35,932 nucleotides of DNA, from NCBI GenBank assembly GCA_027064085.1, contig JAMOQH010000131.1:1-35932 (forward strand), given 5' to 3'. The translations under genes and the position numbers were made by a program. This document shows positions 1-8,868 of the stretch, piece after piece (position 1 is the stretch's first letter; the number at the start of each line of letters is the position of its first letter). A model generated the notes under the pieces. That model made no database searches. It was not told where the DNA came from and was given only the letters and a program-made list of their open reading frames with translations. Origin of the DNA: a bacterium. GTDB lineage: Bacteria; UBP6; JAFGXH01.

Positions 1-15
1 AAAGCTCCATGTGAT

Positions 16-43
16 TAATCGTTATCAATATTGATAACGATTA
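16..43. promoter_or_regulatory. 28-bp perfect palindrome, possible operator
   Basis: Every base of 16-43 pairs with its mirror position, with half-site TAATCGTTATCAAT. Each half contains TGATAACGATTA, which matches 11 of 12 positions of the first part of a Fur-type box (TGATAATGATTA). It lies about 135 bases upstream of the dnaJ promoter, so it more likely serves a gene beyond the left edge. The regulator is not known; Fur family is only a guess. Confidence 0.45.
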
Positions 44-178
44 GTTTCTAAATGTCAAGTAATAAATTATCTCTTTCTCGTAATAATTCAATAAAATAAT
101 CACTTAAAAAATGTATCAGTGTTTTAAATAATTTATATATTCTTATCATTTAAATATCAAATTGTACTTAAAAACATA

Positions 179-206
179 TTGACACTTAAAAAAAAATGCT
201 TATATT
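179..206 (+). promoter_or_regulatory. sigma70-type promoter of dnaJ
   Basis: A perfect -35 box TTGACA at 179-184 is followed after 16 bases by TATATT at 201-206 (5 of 6 to consensus). This predicts transcription start near 213 and a leader of about 20 bases containing the GAGG ribosome site before ATG 235. No heat-shock sigma32 pattern was seen. Confidence 0.6.
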
Positions 207-234
207 CTAATTTGGGTTTGCTTTGTGAGGAAAA

Positions 235-1344
235 ATGAGCGAGAAAAAAGATTATTATGAAATATTAAGTGTACACAGAGACGCAAATTCTGTAGAAATA
301 AAAAAAGCATATAGAAAAATAGCTTTGGAAAACCACCCCGATAGAAACCCTGGTAATACTGAAGCAGAAGCAAAATTCAAAGAAGCTAGTGAAGCCTATG
401 ATGTTTTATCAAATGAAGAAAAAAGAGCAACTTATGATAGATATGGTCATGAGGGCTTAAATGGCATGGGCGGAGGTGGCTTTGGTGGCTTTGATTTTGG
501 AGATGTTGGAGATATCTTCGAGCAGTTTTTTGGTGGTGGTAACTCAAGAAGAAGTAGAACCCAACCAGGACATGATTTAAAATTCAGGCTTGAACTAACA
601 TTTCAAGAAGCTGCTTGGGGCTGTAAAAAAACAATTTCAGTAAATAAACATGAAGTTTGCCATTCTTGTAATGGTCTTGGAGTAAAAGACCCTAATAAAG
701 ACCTAAAAATATGCTCTTATTGTGGTGGAAAAGGTCAAATAAATCAAGGTGGAGGTTTTTTTGTAATTAGACAAACTTGTCCTGCTTGTCATGGTAAAGG
801 AAAACAAGTTATAAATCCTTGTAAAGAATGTAGAGGTGAAGGTTTAACAACAATAAAAAAAGATGTTGAAATTACTATTCCTGCTGGAATAGATGATAGT
901 AATAGATTAAAAGTAAGTGGTGAAGGAGAACCAAGTATGGATGGTGGTGAAAATGGAGATTTATATATCTTTGTTTCAGTTAAACCACATCCTCACTATG
1001 AAAGAGAAGATTATGATCTATATGGTACTTATGAGATATCATACCTTGATGCAATTATTGGAACCAAACTTTCTCTAGACGGCATTAAAAAAGATGAAAA
1101 GATTGAATTAAATATTCCTGCAGGAACTCAAACTGATACAATACTAAAATTTCGTAACAAAGGAATTCAAAACTTATATAACAAGAATAGAGGAACTTTA
1201 CATATTAAAATTGTAGTAAAAGTTCCTAAGAAAATATCCAAAAAAGAAAGAGAACTACTCCTTGAACTTAAGAAAATTCAAGAAGATAATAAGAATAGTA
1301 AAGAAAATTCATTTTTTAATAAATTCAAAAAAATATTTAATTAA
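235..1344 (+). CDS. dnaJ: Chaperone protein DnaJ (Hsp40)
   Basis: Co-chaperone that delivers unfolded proteins to DnaK and stimulates its ATPase in the cytoplasm. All parts of a type I DnaJ are present in order: J domain at about residues 5-70 with the HPD motif at 34-36; a Gly/Phe-rich linker at about 73-105; four CxxCxGxG zinc motifs at 142-149, 160-167, 182-189 and 196-203; and a C-terminal substrate-binding region to about 345. At 369 residues it has the normal family length. The ATG follows GTGAGG at good spacing. No dnaK or grpE lies in the window. It is followed by a separate promoter, so it is probably transcribed alone or with read-through into the next gene. Confidence 0.97.
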   Translation: MSEKKDYYEILSVHRDANSVEIKKAYRKIALENHPDRNPGNTEAEAKFKEASEAYDVLSNEEKRATYDRYGHEGLNGMGGGGFGGFDFGDVGDIFEQFFGGGNSRRSRTQPGHDLKFRLELTFQEAAWGCKKTISVNKHEVCHSCNGLGVKDPNKDLKICSYCGGKGQINQGGGFFVIRQTCPACHGKGKQVINPCKECRGEGLTTIKKDVEITIPAGIDDSNRLKVSGEGEPSMDGGENGDLYIFVSVKPHPHYEREDYDLYGTYEISYLDAIIGTKLSLDGIKKDEKIELNIPAGTQTDTILKFRNKGIQNLYNKNRGTLHIKIVVKVPKKISKKERELLLELKKIQEDNKNSKENSFFNKFKKIFN

Positions 1345-1364
1345 ATACAACATTATCAAAAAGA

Positions 1365-1393
1365 TTGACAATTTAGTAAAAAAAAATTAGAAT
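1365..1393 (+). promoter_or_regulatory. sigma70-type promoter of the 1415-7210 operon
   Basis: TTGACA at 1365-1370, a 17-base spacer and TAGAAT at 1388-1393 (5 of 6) form a near-consensus promoter just after dnaJ. Transcription would start near 1400, giving a very short leader before the AGGAGG site and ATG 1415. This start position also argues against the GTG at 1397. Confidence 0.6.
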
Positions 1394-1414
1394 ATAGTGT
1401 TTTTTAGGAGGTGT

Positions 1415-3133
1415 ATGAATATTAATTGTCCTCAATGTGGTAAAGAATATGAAATTGATGATGCTAAAATTCCAAAAGGTGGTGCAAAAGTAAAGTGTTC
1501 TCAATGCGAAACAATGATAGATATTGATTTTCCCGTAGTTCCTGCCCCTGATTGGTATATTACAACTGATGGTGAAAATATTTATGAAGCAACAACTGAA
1601 GAAGTTACAGATTGGATACAAGAAAATAGATTACTAAGAGAACATAAAATATCTAAAGATAATAAAAATTGGACCACTCTTGAAGAAAATCCTAAATTTT
1701 TAGTGATTTTTGAAGATAAAGAAAAAGAAGAATCTATTGCTGAAGAACCAACAGAAGAAAACAGTAGTCAAGAAGAACCAATTGTTAAAGCTTATAAAAA
1801 AATAGACTATACTGATTATGATGATAGCATTATTGAATCATCTGATACTTATAAACCTAAAAAAAGCCACTTTTTTATTTGGTTTATTCTATTTTTAATT
1901 ATGGGAGCAGGAATATTTGCTCTTATAAAGCCTAAACTTGTAAAAAGTTGGTTTATGAAAATGAATTCTAAAACTAATACAGATACTAGCTATAATGAAG
2001 CAGTGAAGTTGTCAAAACAATATAATCTCCAAAATAAAGATAAAATCATATATCTTTTTGATAATGCTTTGAAAAAAAATCCAAAAGACATTAAACCTTT
2101 AACCGGTAAAGCACTTTATATTACTCATCTTATTTACCTAGAAAAATTAAATATAGAGTTTAGAACAAAATTATTTAAAAAGTTAGAAATTCTTTCAAAA
2201 CAAAATAATAATGAAATTATTAATAAGATATTATTGAACAACAATAAAAAACTCTTAAAATCTAAAAGAACATTAAAAGACTTAAATACATTATTAACTC
2301 AAGAATATAAAAACAAATTAAAAGAAATTGAAAAAACTAAAAACAATTATACTACATCTATAGTAATGGGATTATTAAGTTATTTTGATACCAATAAAAA
2401 CGCGTTATCAATACATCTTTCAAATGCTAAAAAATTAGATTTAGATAATCCAGAAACCTCATTATTAAAATTATTATATTTGAAATTAAAAAAAGATAAC
2501 AGTTACTTAGTTGTTTTAGATGAGTCAACAACAAAATATGCAAATTCAATTCCTTTAAATATATTAAATGCTTTCGAATTACTTAACCAAGATAAGTTTG
2601 GAGAAGCTAAATCTAGTTTTAAAGGAATAAAAGGCCTTACTCCAGATAATAAATTAGTATTAGAATATATTTTATTACTAAATAACTTGATAAAAAATAA
2701 AGATTTATTAGTAGTGGCTAAAACTTCTGAAGAAAAAAATAGTAAAGATAAGCTCAAAGATACTCCTCTTAAAAAAGAAGAGAATAAAGTAGACAAAAAT
2801 AATGCAAAAATATCAACAAACAATAATCCCAAAGAAATTAAAAAAGAAGTTAAAAAAGCAGTCAAAAAACTAAGTCCATCAAGAGCAACAGAAATAGGTT
2901 GGGAATTAATAGATGCAAATAAACTTTCATCAGCTATTAAAAAATTTAAATATGCAATATCAGTTAATCCTAACTACGCAGAGGCATATCAAGGTCTTGG
3001 TGAAGTTTATAGAATAAGAAAAGATAATGAAAATGCAATAAAATACTTTAAAATATTTTTAGCAAAAGACCCTCATAACTCAGAAGCAGGACTAGTTAAA
3101 AGACAAATTAAAAAATTAAGTAGTGATAAATAA
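1415..3133 (+). CDS. Zinc-ribbon, GYF-like and TPR membrane protein
   Basis: Function unknown. The N-terminus is an MJ0042-type zinc ribbon with Cys pairs at residues 5/8 and 28/31. A GYF_2-like segment follows at about 47-97 (DWY start, W-x-x-L and NPKF end). Next come an acidic linker, one transmembrane helix at about 152-171, a long Lys/Asn-rich helical region, and C-terminal TPR-like repeats at about 490-570. This architecture is common in Deltaproteobacteria-type genomes. ATG 1415 is chosen because AGGAGG lies 4 bases upstream; the in-frame GTG at 1397 would put that site inside the gene. The stop overlaps the next ATG by one base (TAATG), suggesting translational coupling to the M16 pair. 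It may recruit partners on the cytoplasmic side; that is inference. Confidence 0.85.
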   Translation: MNINCPQCGKEYEIDDAKIPKGGAKVKCSQCETMIDIDFPVVPAPDWYITTDGENIYEATTEEVTDWIQENRLLREHKISKDNKNWTTLEENPKFLVIFEDKEKEESIAEEPTEENSSQEEPIVKAYKKIDYTDYDDSIIESSDTYKPKKSHFFIWFILFLIMGAGIFALIKPKLVKSWFMKMNSKTNTDTSYNEAVKLSKQYNLQNKDKIIYLFDNALKKNPKDIKPLTGKALYITHLIYLEKLNIEFRTKLFKKLEILSKQNNNEIINKILLNNNKKLLKSKRTLKDLNTLLTQEYKNKLKEIEKTKNNYTTSIVMGLLSYFDTNKNALSIHLSNAKKLDLDNPETSLLKLLYLKLKKDNSYLVVLDESTTKYANSIPLNILNAFELLNQDKFGEAKSSFKGIKGLTPDNKLVLEYILLLNNLIKNKDLLVVAKTSEEKNSKDKLKDTPLKKEENKVDKNNAKISTNNNPKEIKKEVKKAVKKLSPSRATEIGWELIDANKLSSAIKKFKYAISVNPNYAEAYQGLGEVYRIRKDNENAIKYFKIFLAKDPHNSEAGLVKRQIKKLSSDK

Positions 3134-4437
3134 TGAAAAATAAAAAATTTAAATTAATTAAAGAAGATAAAATCTTTAATATAGGATATGCTAAATTTTA
3201 TAACTTACTAAAAAATAATTTAAACATAATTTTATTAGAAAATAAAATTGCTCCTTTAGTAAGTTTTCAAATTTGGTATGATGTTGGTTCTGGTGATGAA
3301 ATCAATGATATTAAAACAGGTCAAGCTCATTTTTTAGAACACATGATGTTTAGAGGAACTAAGAAACATCCTCAAGGTGTTTTTGACACCCTATTAGATT
3401 CAGCAGGGGGCAGTGGAAGCAATGCATTTACAAGTATGGATTTCACCGCATATACAGTTGATTTACCATCAAATGAATTAGAATTAATCATTAAACTAGA
3501 ATCTGATAGAATGAAAAACCTAAATATAAACTCAGAAAACTTAAATCTTGAAAGAGGTGCTATTTTAAATGAACGCTCCTTAAGAGTTGATGATGATCCT
3601 AATGGTTATTCTTGGGAGTTACTCTTAAATTCCATTTACCGAGGAACATCTTATCAACACGATACAATTGGTAGTATCAGTGATATAGAAAACATCTCAG
3701 TAGAAGATTGTAACAATTTTTACTCTAAATATTACTCTCCAAATAATGCAACTATTGTTATTACTGGTGATTTTAATGAAAATAAAACTTTAGATTTAAT
3801 AGATAAATATTTCTCTCCAATTGAAAAGTCAAATATTGTTAAAAATAAATTTGATTCATTTGATATTGCACCAAATAATAAAGTAATCAATAAAGAATTT
3901 AATATTCTTTTTGATAAATTTTTAATTGGATATCAAGCAACAAGCTTTACCCATACTGATTTTTTTAAACTAAAGCTACTCTCCATTATGTTAACCGATA
4001 CTAAAACAGCATTTCTAAAAAAAGAATATATAGATACAGATAAACTAGTTAGCATTAATACAGATATTTTATACTTAAAAAATCCATCTATTTTTATTAT
4101 AGATGGTACACTAAAAACTATCAACAAATCAGACTTTTTAGAAGATTTAGACTACAAATTAAATAATTTCATAAAAAATCTTTCAAAAAATGACTTATTA
4201 ATAGCAAAAAATAAATTTAAAATTGATTTGACAGTATCATTTTCAAATAATTATAAAATATCATCCCTATTTGGAGAATCAATAAGTTTGACTAGCTTGC
4301 CTTTTTATATATACGATAAGTTAAATGAAATAGAAACTATCACAATTAGTGACATAAAAACAGTATTTCAAAAATATATACAAGCTAAAAATAGAGTAAC
4401 TATCCTACTTTCAAAGAGAAACAATGACAAAATATAA
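3133..4437 (+). CDS. M16 family zinc metallopeptidase, catalytic subunit
   Basis: Pitrilysin/insulinase-like peptidase. The inverted zinc motif HxxEH is present as HFLEH at residues 66-70, and the third ligand is Glu147 in an ERGAILNE segment 77 residues later, the usual spacing. At 434 residues it is the size of one half of a two-subunit M16B enzyme, like bacterial processing-peptidase relatives. No signal peptide is obvious, so the location is unclear. The next gene, overlapping by 14 bases, encodes the partner that lacks the zinc motif, so the two products probably form a heterodimer. Substrate unknown; M16 enzymes usually cleave peptides or unfolded segments enclosed in their chamber. Confidence 0.93.
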   Translation: MKNKKFKLIKEDKIFNIGYAKFYNLLKNNLNIILLENKIAPLVSFQIWYDVGSGDEINDIKTGQAHFLEHMMFRGTKKHPQGVFDTLLDSAGGSGSNAFTSMDFTAYTVDLPSNELELIIKLESDRMKNLNINSENLNLERGAILNERSLRVDDDPNGYSWELLLNSIYRGTSYQHDTIGSISDIENISVEDCNNFYSKYYSPNNATIVITGDFNENKTLDLIDKYFSPIEKSNIVKNKFDSFDIAPNNKVINKEFNILFDKFLIGYQATSFTHTDFFKLKLLSIMLTDTKTAFLKKEYIDTDKLVSINTDILYLKNPSIFIIDGTLKTINKSDFLEDLDYKLNNFIKNLSKNDLLIAKNKFKIDLTVSFSNNYKISSLFGESISLTSLPFYIYDKLNEIETITISDIKTVFQKYIQAKNRVTILLSKRNNDKI

Positions 4438-5755
4438 CTGGCAATCAAATATAACAGAAGAAGCACTAGAAAATAAAAGTATTTTATATAAAATAGAAGA
4501 CAATTCTATTCCTATCATTTATTTTAAACTCATAATTGAAGATGGTGCCTTAACAGAAGATGAGTCAGAACTTGGAATAACTTCACTACTTGTTCAAATG
4601 TTATTAAATGGTAATAAAAATTTTCCACAAGAAAAGGTTAATATCGAATTAGATAAACTAGGAGCATCATTAAATATTGCAAGCGGATATGATTATTTTG
4701 CTTTAATATCAAGAATGCCTGCAAATAATTTTAAAAAATTTATAAATTTTTTAAATAGTTTATTATTCTCTAATATGAATTTTGATAAAGAAAAATTTGA
4801 AATATCAAAATCTAAGGCAAAATCTTTATTACTAAGAATAAAAGAACATGATAGCTATTTATCATCTATGATATTTTCTAATATCGTATTTAAAAATAAA
4901 AACTATGGCCTTTTATCCTCTGGTAATAGTAATTCATTAGATAAATTAAAAATAGAAAATTTAAATAATAGGCTGGAATATTTAAAAAGCGCTAGACACT
5001 TCTGGCTTATTGGAGGTGATTACAATAATAATGACATATTAAAATTAAAAGAATTTACAAATAAATTTAAAATTAAAAATAATAAGTCAAGTAAAAATAT
5101 TAAAACCTATAACCCTAAAGGATTTGAATTATATTATTATCAAAAAGATAATAAAAATAAAGTAAATACCATAATTGGAGCGTCTTCAATACCTTTAAAA
5201 AATAAAGACATCAGCTCTATCTTAATATTTAACAAATATTTTGGTTCTGATTTCACCTCTATTTTAGCCCAAGAAATAAGAGAAAAAAATGGCTGGTCAT
5301 ATTACGCTAATAGTGAATTTTCATTATATAAATATGCGACTCTATTTAATATGGAATATGCTCCGAATATAGAAAATTTATTAAAATCATTTAAATATTT
5401 TAAAAAATTATTTACAGATAATATTAATAAACAAATAGATAAAGAACATCTTGAATTTACTAAAAATAAAATAATAAATTCATATAATTTTAAATTTTCA
5501 ACAACAGTAAAAAAACTATCTCTTTTATCAGACTTAAAATTATATGAATATCCTAATAATTTTTTTGAAACATATCAATCAGATACTCTAAACATCAATA
5601 AAGATATTTTAGGACAAAGAATTAAAAAAATTATAAATCCCAATAACCAAATAGTTGTAATGGTTGGAGATGTAAATAAAAAAATTGAAGAATTAAAAAA
5701 TAGTAATATTTTTAGTAGTATCACTAAATTAGAAAACTTAGACTACTTAAGTTAA
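4424..5755 (+). CDS. M16 family protein, non-catalytic subunit
   Basis: Homologue of the preceding peptidase that has lost the zinc site: the segment aligned with HxxEH reads SLLVQ, without the His or Glu ligands. It keeps the Arg/Tyr motif at about residues 286-292 (REKNGWSYY), which in M16 non-catalytic halves binds the substrate C-terminus and completes the active site of the partner. Length 443 residues, matching the catalytic subunit. The start lies 14 bases inside the previous gene, which favours coupled translation and equal amounts of the two chains. Family assignment is secure; heterodimer formation is inferred from family knowledge. Confidence 0.9.
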   Translation: MTKYNWQSNITEEALENKSILYKIEDNSIPIIYFKLIIEDGALTEDESELGITSLLVQMLLNGNKNFPQEKVNIELDKLGASLNIASGYDYFALISRMPANNFKKFINFLNSLLFSNMNFDKEKFEISKSKAKSLLLRIKEHDSYLSSMIFSNIVFKNKNYGLLSSGNSNSLDKLKIENLNNRLEYLKSARHFWLIGGDYNNNDILKLKEFTNKFKIKNNKSSKNIKTYNPKGFELYYYQKDNKNKVNTIIGASSIPLKNKDISSILIFNKYFGSDFTSILAQEIREKNGWSYYANSEFSLYKYATLFNMEYAPNIENLLKSFKYFKKLFTDNINKQIDKEHLEFTKNKIINSYNFKFSTTVKKLSLLSDLKLYEYPNNFFETYQSDTLNINKDILGQRIKKIINPNNQIVVMVGDVNKKIEELKNSNIFSSITKLENLDYLS

Positions 5756-5756
5756 T

Positions 5757-6470
5757 ATGTATCAAAATTATAAAATTGCAGTAGTTATACCTACTTACAA
5801 TGAAGAAAAACTAATAAACTCAACAATCAAAGATATACCTAATTTTGTAGATAGAATTATTGTTATTAATGATTCAAGTACGGATAATACGAATATAATA
5901 CTTGCTGAAATAAAAAAAAATAATTTAACAATAATAAATCATAAAAAGAATAAAGGCGTTGGTGCAAGTATTGCAACTGGATACAAATATTCATTAAAAC
6001 AGAACTTTGATTACACTGTTGTTATGGCCGCAGATGGCCAAATGCTTGCTACAGAATTAGCACCAATGCTTAACTGTATCATCAATAATAATTTAGATTA
6101 TGTAAAAGGAAATAGATTTTTAAAGCCATGGACATTGGTATCAATGCCTATAATAAGAATAATAGGATCTATTGCACTTAATTTTATGACTAAAATTGCC
6201 ACCGGTTATTATCATATTGGAGACCCACAATCAGGATATACAATAATTTCATTAAATACTTTAAAAAAACTAAATTTAAATAAAATTTACCCACAATATG
6301 GTTATCCAAACGATTTACTAGGTAAATTATCTATGATAAATGCAAAAGTTAAAGATTTTCCTATTTCAGCTATATATAATGAAGAAAGAAGTGACCTAAA
6401 ACCAATAAAAATTATCCTTCCATATACTAAACTCTTAATTAAAATCTATAAAGAAAGGAGAAAACAATGA
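5757..6470 (+). CDS. GT2 family glycosyltransferase (DPM1-like)
   Basis: Predicted GT-A fold glycosyltransferase transferring a sugar from a nucleotide donor. The N-terminus has the GT2 opening VVIPTYNEE at about residues 9-17 and the IND-S-STDNT segment at 37-45. The metal/donor motif appears as ADGQM at 92-96, and DPQSGY at 156-161 is typical of the dolichyl-phosphate mannosyltransferase-like branch. At 237 residues it is the soluble catalytic type with no C-terminal membrane domain. It starts 1 base after the M16 gene and overlaps the nucleotidyltransferase by 4 bases. Together those two could make an activated sugar and use it, perhaps for a lipid-linked or envelope glycan. The acceptor cannot be deduced. 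Confidence 0.88.
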   Translation: MYQNYKIAVVIPTYNEEKLINSTIKDIPNFVDRIIVINDSSTDNTNIILAEIKKNNLTIINHKKNKGVGASIATGYKYSLKQNFDYTVVMAADGQMLATELAPMLNCIINNNLDYVKGNRFLKPWTLVSMPIIRIIGSIALNFMTKIATGYYHIGDPQSGYTIISLNTLKKLNLNKIYPQYGYPNDLLGKLSMINAKVKDFPISAIYNEERSDLKPIKIILPYTKLLIKIYKERRKQ

Positions 6471-7210
6471 TAGACTTATCAAAAAATATTCCTAATATTT
6501 TTATACTTGGAGCAGGATTAGGAACTCGATTAAGACCATTAACAAATAATACTCCTAAACCACTTATTAAATTATTAAACAAAGAAATTATAAATTATAA
6601 TTTTGAATTGTTTTACAACAAGGGCTATAAAGATTTCATAGTGAATATTGCCTATAAAAAGGAAAAATTTTTAGATTTTATTCCTATTTTACCGGTAAAT
6701 ATTAAATTTAGTATAGAAGATTCTCCTCTTGGTACTGGAGGTGGAGTAAAAAATGCAAAAAAACTCTTTAATTTAAAGAAAGATACAATAATTATGAATG
6801 GAGATATAATATACGACTTTGATATTAAAGATTTAATTAATTTTTATAATAAGCAAAACTCCCCTTTAACAACCATGGTTTTAAAGCCATCAAACAAGGG
6901 AAATGTAACAGCAAGAAATAATATAATCACCTCAATTAGAGGCCAAAAAAGTAATTATTTTAAAGAAAGTGATAAAAAATATCAATTTACAGGCTTACAC
7001 ATAATTTCACCTGATTTCATAAATTTAATTGATGATTTTTGCATAATTGATACATATATTAAAAATTTAAATACAAATAAACTCATAGCTTTTATTGAAG
7101 ATGAAAATTTGTACTGGTCTGATATTGGGACTATAGCTTCATATAATAAAACGACTAAATATCTAAAAGAAAATTATAAACAACTAAAAATATTAAAAAT
7201 CAATATTTAA
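6467..7210 (+). CDS. Sugar-1-phosphate nucleotidyltransferase
   Basis: Transfers a nucleotide from an NTP to a sugar-1-phosphate, making an NDP-sugar in the cytoplasm. The signature GAGLGTRLRPLT at residues 15-26 with PKP at 30-32 is the NTP-binding loop. NGD at 111-113 is the metal-binding Asp motif, and WSDIGT near 217 closes the core. Length 247 is that of short single-domain members such as MurU or mannose-1-phosphate guanylyltransferase-like proteins, lacking a left-handed beta-helix acyltransferase domain. Substrate (mannose, glucose or MurNAc phosphate) cannot be told apart by eye. The start overlaps the GT2 stop by 4 bases (ATGA). The 3' end overlaps the convergent small gene by 4 bases, so no terminator fits between them. 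Confidence 0.88.
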   Translation: MIDLSKNIPNIFILGAGLGTRLRPLTNNTPKPLIKLLNKEIINYNFELFYNKGYKDFIVNIAYKKEKFLDFIPILPVNIKFSIEDSPLGTGGGVKNAKKLFNLKKDTIIMNGDIIYDFDIKDLINFYNKQNSPLTTMVLKPSNKGNVTARNNIITSIRGQKSNYFKESDKKYQFTGLHIISPDFINLIDDFCIIDTYIKNLNTNKLIAFIEDENLYWSDIGTIASYNKTTKYLKENYKQLKILKINI

Positions 7211-7503
7211 AGTTGAGCTAAAATATTATCAAGCTCTTTATTGCTCATTTCATTAATTGAATCATCAAAAATAATTTCATTATCTTCATAAATATCATCT
7301 TCAATAATACTACTAATCACATTATTAGGCTGAATTTTTGACTTATTAGAAACAGCAAACATAATAACAGATAAAAATATCATTGCTGCAATTCCTAAAT
7401 AAATATAAACACTTGTATTCACATTCTTCTTAGAGTAATTTTCCCAAATATTTTCAAAAACAGCATCTTTTTCATCTGTAGTTAGTTTTTTATAATTACT
7501 CAT
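7207..7503 (-). CDS. Small single-pass membrane protein, possible anti-sigma partner
   Basis: Unrecognised 98-residue protein. A cytoplasmic N-terminus of about 30 residues precedes one transmembrane helix at about 32-52 and a short outer tail rich in Asp/Glu (about 62-82). It has no ZAS-type His/Cys motif, so it is not a standard zinc anti-sigma factor. Its ATG lies 8 bases inside the ECF sigma gene with an AGGGAG site upstream, a coupling typical of sigma/anti-sigma pairs. The size and N-in topology would let the N-terminus hold the sigma factor at the membrane. That role is inference; it may simply be a small envelope protein. Confidence 0.75.
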   Translation of the reverse strand: MSNYKKLTTDEKDAVFENIWENYSKKNVNTSVYIYLGIAAMIFLSVIMFAVSNKSKIQPNNVISSIIEDDIYEDNEIIFDDSINEMSNKELDNILAQL

Positions 7504-8032
7504 ACTCCCTCTCCAAATATTTTTTTAATTTTTTTATTGCATTATGATATGTTACTTTAGCACTATTTTCACTTATACTTAATTCTTCTGCAATCTCTTT
7601 AAATTTACTTTCTTTAAATATTCTTAAATTTACAACATTCTGTTGACTATTTGATAATTTAGCAATTGCATTATTCATATCTTTTTTTAACTCTTGGGCT
7701 AAAACAACATCCTTTGAGTTACTTCCTAATTTATAATCTATTTCATCTATTGTAATATCATTTTTATTCTTTTTATAAAAATCAAAAACAACATTTCTTG
7801 CAATTGTATATAACCAAGATTTAAATATTTTTCTGTTTTTTAGCTTTTTTAAATTTTTAAAAGCTTTTAAAAATGTTATTTGCAATAAGTCTTTTCCAGA
7901 ATCAGCAGGATAAATACGATTATGAATATAAAAATAAATTTGGTCACTATATCTTAAAAATAAAACACGCCCTGCCTCTTTATTATTATTTATTATTTTT
8001 TCAATAAGCTCTTCATCTGTAAGATTAAACAT
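7496..8032 (-). CDS. ECF-type RNA polymerase sigma factor
   Basis: Extracytoplasmic-function sigma factor of 178 residues. Region 2 spans about residues 17-88 (LFLRYSDQIYFYI opening, DLLQITFLKAFKNL for region 2.2, then SWLYTIARNVVFDFYKK for 2.3/2.4). Region 4 spans about 118-172, with a helix-turn-helix around the EIAEELSISENSAK segment. No extra C-terminal domain is present. It follows four minor pilin genes and overlaps the small membrane protein gene that may restrain it. A possible autoregulated promoter lies at the pilX end (8058-8082). The arrangement suggests a pilus- or envelope-linked signal, but the regulon cannot be read from this window. Confidence 0.92.
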   Translation of the reverse strand: MFNLTDEELIEKIINNNKEAGRVLFLRYSDQIYFYIHNRIYPADSGKDLLQITFLKAFKNLKKLKNRKIFKSWLYTIARNVVFDFYKKNKNDITIDEIDYKLGSNSKDVVLAQELKKDMNNAIAKLSNSQQNVVNLRIFKESKFKEIAEELSISENSAKVTYHNAIKKLKKYLEREYE

Positions 8033-8057
8033 TAGAGTCCCACAAAGGTTCTATATA

Positions 8058-8082
8058 TAGACTATTTTTTTGGGAAAAGGTT
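8058..8082 (-). promoter_or_regulatory. Candidate ECF-dependent promoter
   Basis: On the minus strand AACC (8082 to 8079), 16 bases and GTCTA (8062 to 8058) resemble the AAC / GTC-type boxes of ECF promoters, directly upstream of the sigma gene and overlapping the pilX stop. A second AACCTTT copy lies at 8050-8044, close to the start codon. Autoregulation is plausible but unproven. Confidence 0.3.
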
Positions 8083-8860
8083 AATCTGAACTTGGAATAA
8101 TTTGTTTATATGAAGCAATCCCTTCTGCTTCTGCTATTAAACCATCACTATCTGCACTAGATCTTATATAAAAGTATTGCCAAAAAGCCTTATCTTCTCC
8201 AATCGCAGCATTATACCCTTCTGTAATAGGTATTGGATCAATAAATTTACTTGTTATAGAAGATTTACTTGCAGCAGTATTTACATCAGTAGCAGTTGCC
8301 TCACTTACTGTTGGATCAAGAATTGCTCCAACTTGGGAAATTCTTATAATATTCCATTTATAGGTAGCAATTTCATTTCCTGTAGAAGTATCTTTTAAAG
8401 TATAGTCTGAAGCAGTTATGGCTTTACCTAATCCATCTGTGTAACCATCAGGAGAATTAAAATTAGAATCTGTTATATTAGTATTATCATTTGCAGTAAA
8501 ATTAATTGCAACTGTGGTATCTGTCAATATGCCTGCTCTTGAGAAATTATCTTCTATACTAGTATCAGTTATTGTAGGCCTAACAACAATAAATAATTCA
8601 TCTCCATTACCTGCATTTAAAGGGATTGCATTTGGTTTATAATGCAAAGACAGCCAGTTTTTGGCTTCCATTACTCCTAAATTAGCAAGTTGCTGGGCTT
8701 GAGCAGATATTTTCTCATTACCAGTAATCATAATATCAGTTTTAGGAGACTGCATGCCAATTACAGACAAAACAGTTACTACCATCAAAAAAAGCAATGA
8801 AGTTATTAAAACAGCACCTTCTTCATCTCCTCTAAGCTTATTAATAAAAAAATTATTCAT
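8081..8860 (-). CDS. pilX: PilX-like minor pilin
   Basis: Type IV pilus minor component of 259 residues. The N-terminal region has a short positive leader, then EEG followed by A-V-L-I and a hydrophobic helix of about 20 residues (about 15-36). Then comes the M-Q-S and N-E pattern of PilX N-terminal domains (SPKTDIMITGNEK at about 43-55). As usual in PilX types, the Glu at mature position 5 is absent. The C-terminal part is a soluble, Asp/Thr/Ser-rich pilin head. It is last of four minor pilin genes, 8 bases after pilW, with a GAGG ribosome site. Minor pilins prime pilus assembly and sit at the tip. No pilY1 tip adhesin is next to it. Confidence 0.83.
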   Translation of the reverse strand: MNNFFINKLRGDEEGAVLITSLLFLMVVTVLSVIGMQSPKTDIMITGNEKISAQAQQLANLGVMEAKNWLSLHYKPNAIPLNAGNGDELFIVVRPTITDTSIEDNFSRAGILTDTTVAINFTANDNTNITDSNFNSPDGYTDGLGKAITASDYTLKDTSTGNEIATYKWNIIRISQVGAILDPTVSEATATDVNTAASKSSITSKFIDPIPITEGYNAAIGEDKAFWQYFYIRSSADSDGLIAEAEGIASYKQIIPSSD

Positions 8861-8868
8861 AATATCCT

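Noticed and set aside
1397-1414. GTG start at 1397 for the zinc-ribbon/TPR protein
   Set aside because: It would lie before the predicted RNA start and put the AGGAGG site inside the gene; ATG 1415 directly follows that site.
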